Assembly: GCA_002700305.1 (NCBI GenBank)
Contig: PACZ01000053.1
Coordinates: 59,593-98,743 of the forward strand
DNA from: Hyphomonas sp.
GTDB lineage: Bacteria; Pseudomonadota; Alphaproteobacteria; Caulobacterales; Hyphomonadaceae
Direction: 5' to 3'
Length of the DNA: 39,151 nucleotides
Shown here: piece by piece, positions 1 through 8,105 of the stretch
Position numbering within the stretch: position 1 is the stretch's first letter
How the letters are laid out: every line of letters starts with the position of its first letter
Program-made: the position numbers and the translations under genes
The notes under the pieces: model-generated
Seen by the model: only the letters and a program-made list of their open reading frames with translations
Told to the model about the DNA's origin: nothing
Database searches by the model: none

Positions 1-244
1 GGCCCTGCCGGCCGTTGTCACGGTTGACCTGCGCCTCAACGAGCCGCGCTACGCTTCCCTGCCGAACATCATGAAGGCAAAGAAGAAGCCGATCGACGAG
101 AAAGCCCCGGCGGACTATGGCGTCGACATCTCGCCGCGCCTGACCGTCGTTCAGGTCACCGAACCGCCGGTGCGCCAGGCAGGCGAAAAGGTCGAGGATG
201 TCGCCACCCTCGTGTCGAAACTGAAAACCGCAGGAGTCATCTGA
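1..244 (+). CDS. etfB: Electron transfer flavoprotein beta subunit (3' end only)
   Basis: Only the last 80 or so codons are present; the gene begins before the window and is read in the frame starting at base 2. EtfB pairs with EtfA to form the soluble ETF heterodimer, which carries electrons from acyl-CoA dehydrogenases to ETF-ubiquinone oxidoreductase. The visible part contains the ETF-beta C-terminal motif [12 protein letters not shown], characteristic of the family, followed by the short tail that wraps onto EtfA. The stop codon (242-244) lies one base before the etfA start, so the two are translationally coupled. The identification rests on the motif plus the adjacent etfA. Confidence 0.95.
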   Translation, partial: ALPAVVTVDLRLNEPRYASLPNIMKAKKKPIDEKAPADYGVDISPRLTVVQVTEPPVRQAGEKVEDVATLVSKLKTAGVI

Positions 245-245
245 T

Positions 246-1175
246 ATGGCCGTGCTCGTTATTGCAGAACATCATCATGGCGGCCTGTCGGACGCGACCC
301 ACAAGGTCGTGACCGCTGCTGCCAAGTTCGGGGGCGACGTTGACCTGCTGGTCGCCGGTGAGAACGCCGCTGCCGTGGCTCCGGAAGCCGCCAAGGTCTC
401 TGGTGTCCGCAAGGTGCTCCAGGCTGAAGGCGAGACGCTGCGCAAGCAGACGGCCGAAGCCATGGAAGCCCTCGTTGTGCCGCTGATGGCGAATTATGAC
501 GCCGTCTTCATCGCTGCGACCACCACAGGCAAGAACATCGCTCCGCGCATCGCTGCCAAACTCGACGTGATGCAGATCTCCGAGATCACCGCGGTGATCG
601 ATGCCGAAACCTTCGAGCGCCCGATCTATGCTGGCAACGCCATCATGACCGTGAAATCTTCCGACGCCAAGAAAGTCATCACCGTGCGCGGCACGTCTTT
701 CGACGCAGCCGGCAATGACGGCTCGGCTTCGGTCGAGACGGTCGATGCCCCGGCAGGCCCGTTCAAGTCGGAATTCGTTTCGGAAGAAATGGTCAAGTCG
801 GACCGCCCGGAACTTGCCGGCGCCAAGCGCGTCGTCTCCGGCGGCCGTGCCCTTGGCTCTGCCGAGAAGTTCCAGGAACTCATGTTCCCGCTGGCCGACA
901 AGCTCGGCGCAGCTGTGGGCGCATCGCGCGCCGCTGTGGACGCCGGCTACGCACCGAACGACTATCAGGTCGGCCAGACCGGCAAGATCGTCGCGCCGGA
1001 ACTCTACATTGCCATCGGCATCTCCGGCGCCATCCAGCACCTTGCAGGCATGAAGGACTCCAAAGTCATCGTCGCCATCAACAAGGATGAGGAAGCTCCG
1101 ATCTTCCAGGTCGCCGATTATGGCCTGGTCGCAGACCTGTTCGTCGCCGTTCCGGAACTGACCGGCGCGCTCTAG
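246..1175 (+). CDS. etfA: Electron transfer flavoprotein alpha subunit
   Basis: 309 residues, the normal length for bacterial EtfA. It binds FAD and, with EtfB, shuttles electrons from fatty-acid and amino-acid acyl-CoA dehydrogenases into the quinone pool. Residues 1 to about 190 are the N-terminal ETF domain. The C-terminal FAD-binding domain (about 195-309) carries [30 protein letters not shown] and [14 protein letters not shown], the usual flavin-contact segments. The start is chosen because GGAG at 233-236 lies 9 bases upstream of the ATG and the etfB stop is just before it. It is followed by a strong intrinsic terminator, so etfBA ends one transcription unit and hbd, though functionally related, is probably transcribed separately. 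Confidence 0.97.
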   Translation: MAVLVIAEHHHGGLSDATHKVVTAAAKFGGDVDLLVAGENAAAVAPEAAKVSGVRKVLQAEGETLRKQTAEAMEALVVPLMANYDAVFIAATTTGKNIAPRIAAKLDVMQISEITAVIDAETFERPIYAGNAIMTVKSSDAKKVITVRGTSFDAAGNDGSASVETVDAPAGPFKSEFVSEEMVKSDRPELAGAKRVVSGGRALGSAEKFQELMFPLADKLGAAVGASRAAVDAGYAPNDYQVGQTGKIVAPELYIAIGISGAIQHLAGMKDSKVIVAINKDEEAPIFQVADYGLVADLFVAVPELTGAL

Positions 1176-1202
1176 GCGAACCGCATACCCCAATGACGCG
1201 AA

Positions 1203-1228
1203 AAGCCCGGCCTGTGCCGGGCTTTTTG
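1203..1228 (+). terminator. Intrinsic terminator after etfA
   Basis: Perfect 9-bp stem AAGCCCGGC (1203-1211) and GCCGGGCTT (1216-1224) with a CTGT loop, followed by a T-rich run. It sits 27 bases after the etfA stop. The A-run before the stem could also allow weak bidirectional function, but no convergent gene needs it. Confidence 0.9.
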
Positions 1229-1300
1229 TTGTCCTGAAACAACAGACCGGCCCCAATCGGCCGCTGTGCCCTGCCCCGGCCTGATGTGTTCACTTGATCT

Positions 1301-1328
1301 TTGACGCACCGCACAAACAGGTTATGTC
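1301..1328 (+). promoter_or_regulatory. Possible sigma-70-type promoter for hbd
   Basis: TTGACG (1301-1306) resembles a -35 element, and TTATGT or TATGTC (1322-1328) could be the -10, with a rather short 15-16 bp spacer. Transcription would start near 1334, which favours the ATG at 1363 over the in-frame ATG at 1324 for hbd. Weak evidence: pattern match only. Confidence 0.3.
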
Positions 1329-1362
1329 ACAAGGCTTGCAACGAGATTCAGGGCAAAACCGT

Positions 1363-2241
<879 letters not shown>

Positions 2242-2307
2242 TTATCTGATCCCAGACGCAAGCTGTGAGAACAGGCCGTCCTTGTGGGGCGTTCTGCCGC
2301 TGCTATT

Positions 2308-2322
2308 TGCGAATGAATTGCA
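2308..2322. promoter_or_regulatory. Imperfect 15-bp palindrome, candidate Fur-family operator 1
   Basis: TGCGAATGAATTGCA is an imperfect 15-bp palindrome fitting TGCGAnTnAnTnGCA, and it resembles the 7-1-7 layout of Fur-family boxes (T G n n A A T n A n T n n C A in common). It lies 61 bases before the siderophore receptor start. A second copy of the pattern is at 2350-2364. Regulation by iron is inferred from the downstream gene; the exact regulator (Fur, Mur or other) is not determinable here. Confidence 0.45.
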
Positions 2323-2349
2323 TTTACATACCCTGCTCATTCCCGTAAA

Positions 2350-2364
2350 TGCGACTCACTCGCA
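2350..2364. promoter_or_regulatory. 15-bp palindrome, candidate Fur-family operator 2
   Basis: TGCGACTCACTCGCA has perfectly paired 5-bp outer arms (TGCGA/TCGCA) and shares the pattern TGCGAnTnAnTnGCA with the site at 2308-2322. Centres are 42 bp apart, about four helical turns, so two bound dimers would face the same side. GCATTTAC (2320-2327) and GTAAATGC (2345-2352) also form a perfect 8-bp inverted repeat linking the two sites. It ends 18 bases before the receptor ATG. Confidence 0.45.
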
Positions 2365-2382
2365 ATCTCAAAGGGGTCTATT

Positions 2383-4506
2383 ATGCGGAAATTTGGAAGC
2401 GTGCTGGCAGCAGCCATGCTGACGGCAGGGGTCGCCTATGCTCAGGACGTCAACGGGGAAGACGCCGACGAGCAGCGCCTGGAAACCGTCACGGTCACCG
2501 GGCAATTGTCGGACTTCGGTGCCACGAAAACAACAACGCCCATTCTCGAAACGGCCCGGTCGATCTCGATCGAGACGGAAGAACAGTTCCGGGACAAGGG
2601 CGCGCTGACGCTCGCCGCCTCGTTCGATTACGCCTCCGGCGTCGATGCCGGCACCTATGGCCCGGCCACGCGCGGTGACTTCGCCAGCATCCGGGGCTTT
2701 GACGCCGCCGAATACCGTGACGGGCAGCAGGTCCTCTTCGGCTACTACAACAATACGCGCACAGACATTTACATGCTGGAACAGGTGGAAGTCCTGAAAG
2801 GCCCCGCCTCTGTCCTGTATGGCAAGGGCACGCCCGGCGGCATCGTCAATGCCGTGTCCAAGCTGGCAGGTCCGGACAAGACAAACGAGGTCGTCTTCGA
2901 CATCGGCACCAATGAACGCTATCAGGCCGCCGGAGATTTCAATCTCCAGCTCTCCCAGAATGTCTACGCGCGCCTCGTCGGCGTCTATCGCGACAGCGGC
3001 ACGCAGGTTGACCGCGTCAATGACGATGCCGTGATCCTGATGCCATCGATCAGCTATGACAATGGCACCACCCGTCTGACCGCGATGGCTGAATATTCGG
3101 ACCGCGACAGCGACACCTCTTCGCAATTCCTTCCCCTCACCGGCACAGGATGTGTCAGCGGTCAGGTGACGATTACGCCGGCCATTGTCTGCGCCAATGC
3201 CACTGGCGAAGAAATCGATCCGTCGACCTATCATGGTGAACCGGGCTTCAATCGTTACGACACGGACTCCATCCTCGTCAGCCTGCTCGGCTCGCACGAG
3301 TTCAGCCCGAATTTCTCGATCGACGGCATCTTCCGCTACAAGGATGGCGAAGCCGATTACCGCCAGGCCTATCTCGACTTCCTCGGCGCAGGCACGCCGC
3401 GCATCGATGCAGATGGCAAAGGCACGCGCACCTTCTACCGAAGCGACGCGTCCTCCGAACAGGCGGCGCTTGATGTCCGGGCCCGCTACACCTTCTCCAC
3501 CGGCGCATTGGATCATGAAGTCTTTGTTGGCGCGGCCTATCAGGATGTGACCACCAGCAGCCGATACATCTATGCCGGCGGCATCGGTTCGTTCAACGCC
3601 TATAATCCGGTCTATACCGGTTATCCGGCCGCCTTCGATGACCCGTCCAATTTCTATGATCCGGGTGATACGCAGACGGAAGACTATGGCGTCTACATCA
3701 ACGATCAGATCTCTTTGGACGCATGGAAATTCAATATCGGCGTCCGCTATGATGACACCGAAACGAAGACGGCGACCACCACGCAGACGGACGATGCCAC
3801 CTCGTTCAGCGTCGGCGCGCTCTACGCGTTCGACAATGGCGTCTCCCCCTATGTCAGCTACGCCGAATCCTTCGAGCCGGTGATCGGTCTCGACGGCTTC
3901 ACCAGCCAGCCGCTGAAGCCGCGCGAAGGCGAGCAGTGGGAAGCCGGGATCAAATACCAGCCGCCGGGCACCCGCACCTATATCACGGCCGCCTATTTCG
4001 AAATCGAGGAAACCAACCTGCCGAACCCGGCCTCCATCATCGGACAGCCGGACAGCCAGCAGGAAGGCACCGGCACATCCAAAGGCGTTGAGTTCGAAGC
4101 CCTGACAACGATCGGTGACTGGTATCTCGAAGGCAATCTCAGCCTGCTCGATACCGAATCGCCGAATGGCATCCCGTTCGATTCCATTGCGGAAGACCAG
4201 GCCTCCGCCTGGGTTCAGTATCAACCGGAAACCGGCGCGCTCTCGAATTTCAAGACCGGCGTCGGCATCCGCTACCTCGGAGACAATGAGAGCAATGGCC
4301 TCGGCCTTGTTGGCCCGGTCCGCGTCGTGACCGATGGCGTTGTCCTCGGCGACCTCCTGATCGGCTACGAAACGGAAAACTGGGACCTGACGCTCAACGC
4401 CCGTAACATCACCGACGAGGAATACTACGGCACCTGCCTCGCCAGAGGGGACTGTTTCCCCGGTGAGCAGCGCAGCGTTGTGGCCCGCATCGCCCGGCGC
4501 TTCTGA
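2383..4506 (+). CDS. TonB-dependent siderophore receptor
   Basis: 707 residues. Outer-membrane gated channel importing a ferric siderophore using TonB/ExbBD energy. A signal peptide occupies residues 1-20 with cleavage after AYA. ETVTVTG near residues 32-38 fits a TonB box. The plug domain (about 50-155) has the siderophore-receptor stretch YMLEQVEVLKGPASVLYGKG followed by PGGIVNAVSK. The remainder is the 22-strand barrel, ending in the aromatic C-terminal residue (ARRF) needed for assembly. A Cys pair (C...GDC) near the C-terminus is typical of ferrichrome/pyoverdine-type receptors. The start follows AAGGGG-like sequence. Next come a small membrane protein and a PepSY protein in tight array, supporting a role in siderophore-iron import. 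The substrate is unknown; a hydroxamate such as ferrichrome or coprogen is only a guess from family resemblance. Confidence 0.92.
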   Translation: MRKFGSVLAAAMLTAGVAYAQDVNGEDADEQRLETVTVTGQLSDFGATKTTTPILETARSISIETEEQFRDKGALTLAASFDYASGVDAGTYGPATRGDFASIRGFDAAEYRDGQQVLFGYYNNTRTDIYMLEQVEVLKGPASVLYGKGTPGGIVNAVSKLAGPDKTNEVVFDIGTNERYQAAGDFNLQLSQNVYARLVGVYRDSGTQVDRVNDDAVILMPSISYDNGTTRLTAMAEYSDRDSDTSSQFLPLTGTGCVSGQVTITPAIVCANATGEEIDPSTYHGEPGFNRYDTDSILVSLLGSHEFSPNFSIDGIFRYKDGEADYRQAYLDFLGAGTPRIDADGKGTRTFYRSDASSEQAALDVRARYTFSTGALDHEVFVGAAYQDVTTSSRYIYAGGIGSFNAYNPVYTGYPAAFDDPSNFYDPGDTQTEDYGVYINDQISLDAWKFNIGVRYDDTETKTATTTQTDDATSFSVGALYAFDNGVSPYVSYAESFEPVIGLDGFTSQPLKPREGEQWEAGIKYQPPGTRTYITAAYFEIEETNLPNPASIIGQPDSQQEGTGTSKGVEFEALTTIGDWYLEGNLSLLDTESPNGIPFDSIAEDQASAWVQYQPETGALSNFKTGVGIRYLGDNESNGLGLVGPVRVVTDGVVLGDLLIGYETENWDLTLNARNITDEEYYGTCLARGDCFPGEQRSVVARIARRF

Positions 4507-4509
4507 TCC

Positions 4510-5091
4510 ATGGAAGTGGGCATGCTTCTCCGGAGCGTTGCCTGCGTCCTGGCGGTCTGTGGCATCTGGTTGCTGCAGGCCGCCTGGCGCAGGTGGGCTG
4601 GAAACGGGCGGCACCTGGCCTTCGGCTGGGGGGGCCTCTTCCTGTCTGTCATCGTGTGGGCCTCAACCAGCCATCCGGACAAGGGATCTGCGCTCGGCAT
4701 CGTCGCCATCATGCTTGCAGCACTGGGCACGCTTGCCTGGCTCTATATTCAGGCTGAGCAGAAACCGGCCCGGGACCCAGCCGAACGTCAGGCCAAAGCA
4801 GAACGGGCCGGACTGCCTGAAATCCTGAGCCGCGTTGCCGCCGGCATCCTGATCGGCCCGCTCGCAGGCCTTGCCTCGCTGGCCCTGGCGACGGCGGGGT
4901 TCCTCGCGCTGCATAAGGCAGGCCTCGAACACACAGCCAATCTGGTGATCGCGATGTTCGCCTTTCCCCTGCTCTGGTCAGCCCTCGCGGTTATCGCCGG
5001 AGCCCACAGCCGCCTCTGGCGTAAAAGCGCCATCGTGATCGGCGCGGGCCTTGCCCCGCTCGCCTATCTCGGTTTGGCCGCACAAGGATAA
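4510..5091 (+). CDS. Small polytopic membrane protein of the siderophore cassette
   Basis: 193 residues, start ATG 4510, only 3 bases after the receptor stop (an ATG at 4522 is an alternative). About six hydrophobic segments are visible: near 5-25, 36-52, 60-80, 108-135, 140-165 and 170-190. A charged loop (QKPARDPAERQAKAERAG) lies after the third. I do not recognise a named family. Its position between a siderophore receptor and a PepSY reductase matches the place often held by DUF3325/DUF3649-type proteins in other iron-uptake loci, and it may do the same job. Its stop overlaps the ribosome-binding site of the next gene, so it is co-translated with it. Function unknown; inner-membrane helper for iron release is inference. 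Confidence 0.8.
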   Translation: MEVGMLLRSVACVLAVCGIWLLQAAWRRWAGNGRHLAFGWGGLFLSVIVWASTSHPDKGSALGIVAIMLAALGTLAWLYIQAEQKPARDPAERQAKAERAGLPEILSRVAAGILIGPLAGLASLALATAGFLALHKAGLEHTANLVIAMFAFPLLWSALAVIAGAHSRLWRKSAIVIGAGLAPLAYLGLAAQG

Positions 5092-5095
5092 AGTG

Positions 5096-6580
5096 ATGAC
5101 AAGAACGCTCTGGCCCAGATCCTCCTCCGTCCGTGTTGCCCGGTCTCTGGCCGCGCACTCGGTGCTGGGACTCGCCCTCGGCGGGCTCATCTACATCCTG
5201 GCAGTGACAGGCACGCTGTCCGTCTTCAACCGGGAATTCCAGAGATGGGAACAACCGACCGCGCCGGAGATGGCAGTCATTTCCCCGGAAGCGGCGGAGA
5301 AAGCCGCAACGGCTGTCTTCGAAAGCGAAGACCCGCACACGACGCACCTCTACATCAACTTCCCCCAACCAGACCTGCCCCGCACAGTCATCACGACGGA
5401 TACGCAGGCCTTTTTTGCCACAGTAGAGGGTGATCTTGCCGGACGGGAACACTTTCCGTGGACGCAGTTCCTGCTCGACCTGCACTATTACCTCCATCTG
5501 CCCCACATTCTTGGCCTGACCGTGGTTGGCGCGCTGGGTGCATTCCTGGTCGCACTGTCCATTTCCGGCCTGCTGGCGCATCCACGCATCTTCCGGGACG
5601 CTTTCACCTTCCGCCGCAATTCCGGCCGCACCAGCCTCGCAGACCTGCACAATCGGCTGAGCGTATGGACCGCGCCTTTTCATATTTCCAATGCGCTGAC
5701 CGGTGCGATCCTCGGCCTTGCCAGCGTTCTGGCCTTTGCCATCGCCGCGGCAAGCTTCGGGAATGACACCGCGAAAGTCTTCAGCCCCATTTTCGGCGAA
5801 GACCCGCCCCTGAATGAAGCCCCGGCCGATCTGGCAGAGATCGCTTCGCCCATCTCCCATATGTACACAGAGTATCCGGACCTTCAGCCAACCTATTTGA
5901 TCCTGCACGACCCGGGAACGGCGGGGCAGCATGTGTCTGTCATTGCCGAACACCCCAATCGCCTGATCTTCGGCGACTATTACAATTTTGATTCGAGCGG
6001 AACCTATCTCGGCAATACCGGCCTGTCCGACGGAACCGCTGGCCAGCAGGTGGCCGGCTCTGTCTACAATGTACATTTCGGCAACTGGGGCGGCCTGCCC
6101 ATCAAGATCGCCTATTTCCTGTTCGGCCTGTCGCTCTGTACCATCATCGCCAGCGGACTGAATATCTACTTCGTTCGCAGGCGGGCGCAGGGCCGCCCGG
6201 CGCCGCGGCTTGAAGCGGGCTGGGCAGGCATCGTCTGGGGCACACCGGCAGCGCTCGCCCTCACCCTGCTGGCATCGGTCAGCGGGCTCGCCGAAGGGCC
6301 GGCATTGGTCGCGCTTTTCTGGCTCCCTCTGGTCGCCGCTGTCGCCGTCTGCGTGCTGGCCGGGAAGGCTGAAAGCTGCCGCTGGGCATTGAAGCTGAGC
6401 GGCGCCGGCCTGCTGCTCGCGGGCACGCTTGTCCACATCCTCCGCAATCATGACGCCCTGATGCAGGCCAATCTGCTGCCAGTGTCTGCCAGCGCAATCC
6501 TCGTCGCCGCAGCAATCGCCGCCAGCGCCAGGAAGCCTCGGCAAGCCCGCCGGGACCCGCAACAGGCTTCATCCCCATGA
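5096..6580 (+). CDS. PepSY-domain membrane protein, probable ferric-siderophore reductase
   Basis: 494 residues. PepSY-associated TM proteins next to TonB receptors include FoxB and FpvG, inner-membrane haem proteins that reduce siderophore-bound iron. The first TM helix (about 14-45: VARSLAAHSVLGLALGG, ending in TGTLSVFNREFQRWEQP) is the family hallmark. Further His-bearing helices occur at LDLHYYLHLPHILGL, LADLHNRL and TAPFHISNALTG and are candidate haem ligands. A second PepSY-like periplasmic segment (about 240-330) is followed by a TM bundle to the C-terminus. The start ATG at 5096 is preceded by AAGGATAA, overlapping the upstream stop. The upstream in-frame ATG at 5051 lies inside the previous gene. 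Reduction of iron is inferred from family and context. Confidence 0.85.
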   Translation: MTRTLWPRSSSVRVARSLAAHSVLGLALGGLIYILAVTGTLSVFNREFQRWEQPTAPEMAVISPEAAEKAATAVFESEDPHTTHLYINFPQPDLPRTVITTDTQAFFATVEGDLAGREHFPWTQFLLDLHYYLHLPHILGLTVVGALGAFLVALSISGLLAHPRIFRDAFTFRRNSGRTSLADLHNRLSVWTAPFHISNALTGAILGLASVLAFAIAAASFGNDTAKVFSPIFGEDPPLNEAPADLAEIASPISHMYTEYPDLQPTYLILHDPGTAGQHVSVIAEHPNRLIFGDYYNFDSSGTYLGNTGLSDGTAGQQVAGSVYNVHFGNWGGLPIKIAYFLFGLSLCTIIASGLNIYFVRRRAQGRPAPRLEAGWAGIVWGTPAALALTLLASVSGLAEGPALVALFWLPLVAAVAVCVLAGKAESCRWALKLSGAGLLLAGTLVHILRNHDALMQANLLPVSASAILVAAAIAASARKPRQARRDPQQASSP

Positions 6581-6618
6581 CCGCCATAGCCCTGCTACGG
6601 GCAACGCACCGAAAAATA

Positions 6619-6695
6619 TGGCGATCCCGGCGCGATTCGAACGCGCGACCTACAGATTAGGAATCTGTTGCTCTATCCTGCTGAGCTACGGGACC
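6619..6695 (-). tRNA. tRNA-Arg (anticodon CCT)
   Basis: 77 bases on the minus strand with encoded CCA. Acceptor arm GGTCCCG pairs with CGGGATC (one G-T). The D arm contains TAGCTCAGCAGGATAGAGC. The anticodon stem ACAGA/TCTGT encloses loop TTCCTAA with anticodon CCT, reading AGG. The T arm GCGCGTTCGAATCGCGC has the invariant TTCGA. Discriminator base is G. tRNA-Arg(CCT) genes are common attachment sites for integrative elements, but no integrase or duplicated 3' end is seen nearby. Confidence 0.95.
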
Positions 6696-6707
6696 GTCGG
6701 GAGGGAC

Positions 6708-6730
6708 GTATAAGCCAATTGGCGCGGGGG
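6708..6730 (-). promoter_or_regulatory. Possible tRNA-Arg promoter
   Basis: On the minus strand TTATAC (6708-6713) makes a fair -10 element about 12 bases before the mature tRNA 5' end. The hexamer 17 bp upstream (TTCAAC) is a poor -35. Pattern-based and tentative. Confidence 0.3.
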
Positions 6731-6787
6731 TTGAACCCGGTTTGAAGGACTGGCGGCAGCCGAAGGGCATGCTAGGACATTCCGGAT

Positions 6788-7564
6788 ATGCAACGGTTTT
6801 TCCTCTTCCTCTGGATCGCCCTCCTGGCAGCCTGCGCGAAGCCGCACCCGCTGGACGCTCTGGAGCCGGGCGAGCATGGCCGCGTTGTCCGCATTATCGA
6901 TGGCGACGCGCTGGTGCTGGACACCGGCCAGAGCGTGCGCCTCGCCAGTATCGAAGCCCCTGCCCGGCCCTATAAGGAGCGCGCCGGAGAGCCCTTCCAG
7001 GAAGAGGCCCGGCGCATGCTGGAGGACATGGCCCTCGGCCGGGAGGTCCAGCTCTTCTATGGCGGCCTGACCCGCGACCGGTATGACCGGGCCCTCGCCC
7101 AGGTGCGGACGACCGATGCCCTCGGGCCGGACCTCTGGCTGAATGCTGAAATGCTCCGCCGCGGCGGCGCGCGCCTGCGGATCTATCCGGACACGGCTGG
7201 CGGCAGCGAGACTTTCCCGGCGCTGGAAGCCGAAGCCCGCGATGACCGGCGCGGCCTCTGGGCGAAACAGGCTTATCGCATCGCGGCGGCCGAAGCGCTG
7301 CCGGAGGATTTCGAGCGCTTCCAGCTTGTGCGCGGGACGATCAGCGGCATGGAAGGCGTCGAGGCCTATGGCACCAGCTGCGCGCTCCACCTGCAGGGCA
7401 GCGCGCTCCGGCTGGAGATCGCCAACCAGGCCGCCGCCTACTGCCAGCTGCCCGAGGGCACGCCGGTGCTGGCGCGGGGCTATGTCCGCGAGGGGCGGAT
7501 GGAGGTGAACCACACGCTGAACCTCCAGCTGCTTCCGCCGCCTTCCCCTCCGGCGCCTGCTTGA
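6788..7564 (+). CDS. SNase-like (thermonuclease-fold) lipoprotein, probably catalytically impaired
   Basis: 258 residues with a lipoprotein signal ending in LAAC (Cys16), so it is probably anchored in the cell envelope. Residues 31-160 match the thermonuclease fold: VVRIIDGDALVL, VRLASIEAP and DRYDRALAQV. Aligned to staphylococcal nuclease, the two arginines are kept (Arg51 for R35, Arg101 for R87). The metal-site Asp40 is Glu56, however, and the general base Glu43 is Ala59 (APARP instead of APE). The extra C-terminal domain (about 175-250) with two cysteines is not recognised. The second SNase in this window (27077-27577) keeps all catalytic residues. Likely a non-catalytic or altered SNase-fold protein. 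The gene ends 46 bases before the mmcB start, but mmcB has its own SOS box. Confidence 0.85.
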   Translation: MQRFFLFLWIALLAACAKPHPLDALEPGEHGRVVRIIDGDALVLDTGQSVRLASIEAPARPYKERAGEPFQEEARRMLEDMALGREVQLFYGGLTRDRYDRALAQVRTTDALGPDLWLNAEMLRRGGARLRIYPDTAGGSETFPALEAEARDDRRGLWAKQAYRIAAAEALPEDFERFQLVRGTISGMEGVEAYGTSCALHLQGSALRLEIANQAAAYCQLPEGTPVLARGYVREGRMEVNHTLNLQLLPPPSPPAPA

Positions 7565-7595
7565 CCCGGCCTCGGCCGCAGGACTAGGGTGGCGA

Positions 7596-7610
7596 GAACA
7601 ATACCGGAAC
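7596..7610. promoter_or_regulatory. LexA (SOS) box upstream of mmcB
   Basis: GAAC (7596-7599), seven bases, GAAC (7607-7610): the direct-repeat GAAC-N7-GAAC, equal to GTTC-N7-GTTC on the other strand, which is the established LexA operator of alphaproteobacteria. It directly abuts the first possible ATG (7611) of mmcB. MmcB is known as a LexA-regulated gene in Caulobacter, which fits. Confidence 0.8.
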
Positions 7611-8105
7611 ATGAAAGCCATGGCCGACGGCGCCGACACGACAGAAGACCTTGCCCGCGCGGCCGCCATTGCGCGCGGGACGCTGCGCCTGCTCGCGGAT
7701 CTGGGGCTTTGCGGCATCCAGGAAATGACCCTCGCCAATAATCGCCGGGCAGACATTGCAGCCATCGGCCCCGGCGGCGAGGTCTGGATGGTGGAGATCA
7801 AATCCGGCGTGCCGGACTTCCGGTCTGACGCCAAATGGCCGGAATACATTCCCTATTGCGACCGGTTCTGGTTCGCCGTCGATCATGATTTCCCACAGGA
7901 TCTTATCCCCGAAGAGGCCGGCCTGATTGTCGCCGATGCCTTTGGCGCGGCGGTCATCCGGGAGGCCCCGGTGGAGAAGCTCTCCCCTGCCCGGCGCAAG
8001 GCAGTCACCCTCCGGCTGGCCCGCCTGGCTGCGATGCGTCTTTCTGCAGCGGCGGATGCAGGCTGGACGGCGAGCGAAGCAGCGCTTACTTCCAGCGGCC
8101 TATGA
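7611..8105 (+). CDS. mmcB: MmcB-family DNA repair protein
   Basis: 164 residues from ATG 7611 (161 from ATG 7620, which may be the true start because the SOS box ends at 7610). MmcB-like proteins are small PD-(D/E)xK-fold proteins; Caulobacter MmcB is damage-inducible and contributes to mitomycin C resistance. The nuclease-type core is visible as RRADIAAIG (Asp48), VWMVEIKSG (Glu62, Lys64) and then DFRSD, with WPEYIPYCDRFWFAVD following, all typical of the family. The C-terminal helix is Ala/Arg-rich. Control by LexA is supported by the operator immediately upstream. The stop overlaps the start of the next gene (ATGA at 8102-8105), so a second protein is translated from the same SOS message. 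Confidence 0.88.
   Translation: MKAMADGADTTEDLARAAAIARGTLRLLADLGLCGIQEMTLANNRRADIAAIGPGGEVWMVEIKSGVPDFRSDAKWPEYIPYCDRFWFAVDHDFPQDLIPEEAGLIVADAFGAAVIREAPVEKLSPARRKAVTLRLARLAAMRLSAAADAGWTASEAALTSSGL

Noticed and set aside
2368..4614. A 748-codon open frame on the minus strand across the siderophore receptor
   Set aside because: It is exactly antisense to a complete receptor with signal peptide and C-terminal aromatic residue. Its protein is a featureless Asp/Arg/Gly/Ile-rich sequence of the kind produced by the reverse strand of GC-rich genes.
4991..6562. A 523-codon minus-strand frame across the PepSY gene
   Set aside because: Antisense shadow; low-complexity composition, no start signal, and the plus-strand frame has clear helices and family motifs.
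6619..6760. tRNA-Arg(CCT) as integration site of a genomic island
   Set aside because: No integrase, no repeated 3' tRNA segment, and the flanking genes look native in composition.
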